7,356 bases of DNA from Burkholderiaceae bacterium (GTDB lineage: Bacteria; Pseudomonadota; Gammaproteobacteria; Burkholderiales; Burkholderiaceae_C): contig JAIRRE010000333.1 of the NCBI GenBank assembly GCA_031256125.1, positions 1 through 7,356 of the forward strand, written 5' to 3'. Below, in pieces: positions 6,498 to 7,356 of this stretch. The notes below the pieces were generated by a model. The model did no database searches and had not been told where the DNA came from. It saw nothing but the letters and a program-made list of their open reading frames with translations. The position numbers and the translations under genes were made by a program. How positions within the stretch are numbered: position 1 is the stretch's first letter; the number at the start of each line of letters is the position of its first letter.

Positions 6498-7286
6498 TTA
6501 TTGGGCCGTCCACCCGCCGTCATGCGCCCAAGCCACGCCGCGCACATTGTCGGCGGCGGGCGTGCAGAAAAACACCGCCAAACCGCCCAGTTCCTCGGGC
6601 GTGGAAAAGCACAGCGAGGGTTCTTTTTCCTGCAACAGTTCTTTGTTGGCCTGCGCTACGGGGATGTTCTCGCGCGCGGCGCGCTCGTTGATCTGCTTTT
6701 GCACTAGCGGGGTGAGTACCCAGCCCGGGCAGATGGCGTTGACAGTAATGCCAGTGGTGGCGGTTTCCAGCGCCACGGTTTTGGTCAAGCCAACCAGCCC
6801 ATGCTTGGCCGCGATGTAGGCGACCTTGCCGGTGCTGGCGACCAGGCCGTGTGCGGAGGCGATGTTGATGATGCGGCCCCAATTTTTCTGTTTCATGTAG
6901 GGCAACGCCAGCCGCGTGGTGTGGAAGGCAGAACTCAAGTTGATGGCGATGATCGCGTCCCACCGCTCCGGCGGAAAGTCTTCAATGTTGGAGACAAACT
7001 GGATACCGGCGTTGTTTACCAGGATGTCGATACCGCCAAATTTCTCGGCGGCGAATTTGAACATGGCTTCGATTTCAGCCGGCTTGCTCATGTCCGCGCC
7101 GTGGTACTCGACACGCCCGCCCAGCGCCGTGTTGGCGGCGGCGATCTGCTGGCGCGGCGCATCCACGTCGCCAAAGCCGGTCATCAAGATATTGGCACCC
7201 TGCTTGGCCAGTTCCGTTGCGATGCCCAAGCCAATGCCGCTGGTCGAACCGGTGACGAGGGCCGTTTTGCCTTTGAGAAAACTCAT
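6498..7286 (-). CDS. bdhA: D-3-hydroxybutyrate dehydrogenase (short-chain dehydrogenase)
   Basis: This 262-residue cytoplasmic SDR enzyme should interconvert D-3-hydroxybutyrate and acetoacetate with NAD, a step in using polyhydroxybutyrate. The Rossmann motif TGSTSGIG spans 12-19, NNAG 91-94, and the catalytic set is N116, S144, Y157 and K161. Residues that contact substrate in the Pseudomonas fragi enzyme all recur with a constant +2 offset: Q96, H146, K154, W189, Q198 and W259. That pattern, with the C-terminal GGWTAQ, points to this activity rather than a generic SDR. The segment before the end, VRGVAWAHDGG, differs from the more usual L-x-V-D-G-G. The start at 7286 is supported by AGGAG (7298-7294) seven bases upstream, the best ribosome binding site in the window. 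The gene heads a likely two-gene unit with yaaA. Confidence 0.95.
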   Translation of the reverse strand: MSFLKGKTALVTGSTSGIGLGIATELAKQGANILMTGFGDVDAPRQQIAAANTALGGRVEYHGADMSKPAEIEAMFKFAAEKFGGIDILVNNAGIQFVSNIEDFPPERWDAIIAINLSSAFHTTRLALPYMKQKNWGRIINIASAHGLVASTGKVAYIAAKHGLVGLTKTVALETATTGITVNAICPGWVLTPLVQKQINERAARENIPVAQANKELLQEKEPSLCFSTPEELGGLAVFFCTPAADNVRGVAWAHDGGWTAQ

Positions 7287-7311
7287 GTCGATGCTCCTGG
7301 TGCGTGATGCG

Positions 7312-7354
7312 AAAAGGCCAGCGGCGCCTTCAGTGCGAAGGAGCGGCGCTGGCC
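7312..7354 (-). terminator. Intrinsic terminator of an off-window upstream gene
   Basis: On the minus strand GGCCAGCG (7354-7347) pairs with CGCTGGCC (7323-7316), an 8-bp outer stem. Inside it CCTTC (7341-7337) pairs with GAAGG (7331-7327) around a 5-base loop, and an asymmetric internal loop joins the two stems. Four T residues (7315-7312) follow. It lies about 25 bp before the bdhA start, so it most likely ends a gene beyond the right edge. A bdhA promoter is then either between the hairpin and the ATG, which is very tight, or upstream of the hairpin; in the second case this would be a leader structure of bdhA. Confidence 0.55.
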
Positions 7355-7356
7355 CG

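Noticed and set aside
6478..6513. Upstream ATG at 6513 for yaaA
   Set aside because: It adds 12 residues absent from the family, overlaps the bdhA stop, and the conserved protein starts cleanly at 6477.

Overview
The window reads as an ordinary chromosomal stretch of a betaproteobacterium, most likely Burkholderiales and possibly Alcaligenaceae. This rests on the fimV-truA-trpF order at the left end, a class 3-hydroxybutyrate dehydrogenase typical of polyhydroxybutyrate-using bacteria, and moderately GC-rich coding sequence. The genus assignment is inference. I see no phage, insertion sequence, CRISPR array, tRNA or rRNA.

Every convincing gene lies on the minus strand, so transcription runs from right to left: an off-window gene ending in a hairpin terminator (right edge), bdhA (3-hydroxybutyrate dehydrogenase), yaaA (peroxide-stress protein, 20 bp behind bdhA), an aldo/keto reductase, queF (preQ0 reductase of queuosine synthesis), fimV (polar landmark / type IV pilus assembly protein), truA (tRNA pseudouridine synthase) and the first 26 codons of trpF (phosphoribosylanthranilate isomerase), which overlaps the truA stop by four bases. 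bdhA-yaaA and truA-trpF look co-transcribed. The aldo/keto reductase, queF and fimV are each preceded by 129-143 bp of non-coding DNA and may be separate units. A hairpin with a T-rich tail separates fimV from truA.

Functionally this is a mosaic of housekeeping genes: ketone-body/PHB metabolism, oxidative-stress iron control, tRNA modification (queF and truA), cell-pole organisation and tryptophan synthesis. I found no convincing new multi-gene system. The points most worth a second look are small: two A7 runs in fimV right after its membrane segment, where slippage would give a membrane-anchored but cytoplasm-less FimV; a cluster of four CGCTTG hexamers, two of them forming a palindrome, in the fimV leader; and an aldo/keto reductase lacking the usual catalytic histidine.
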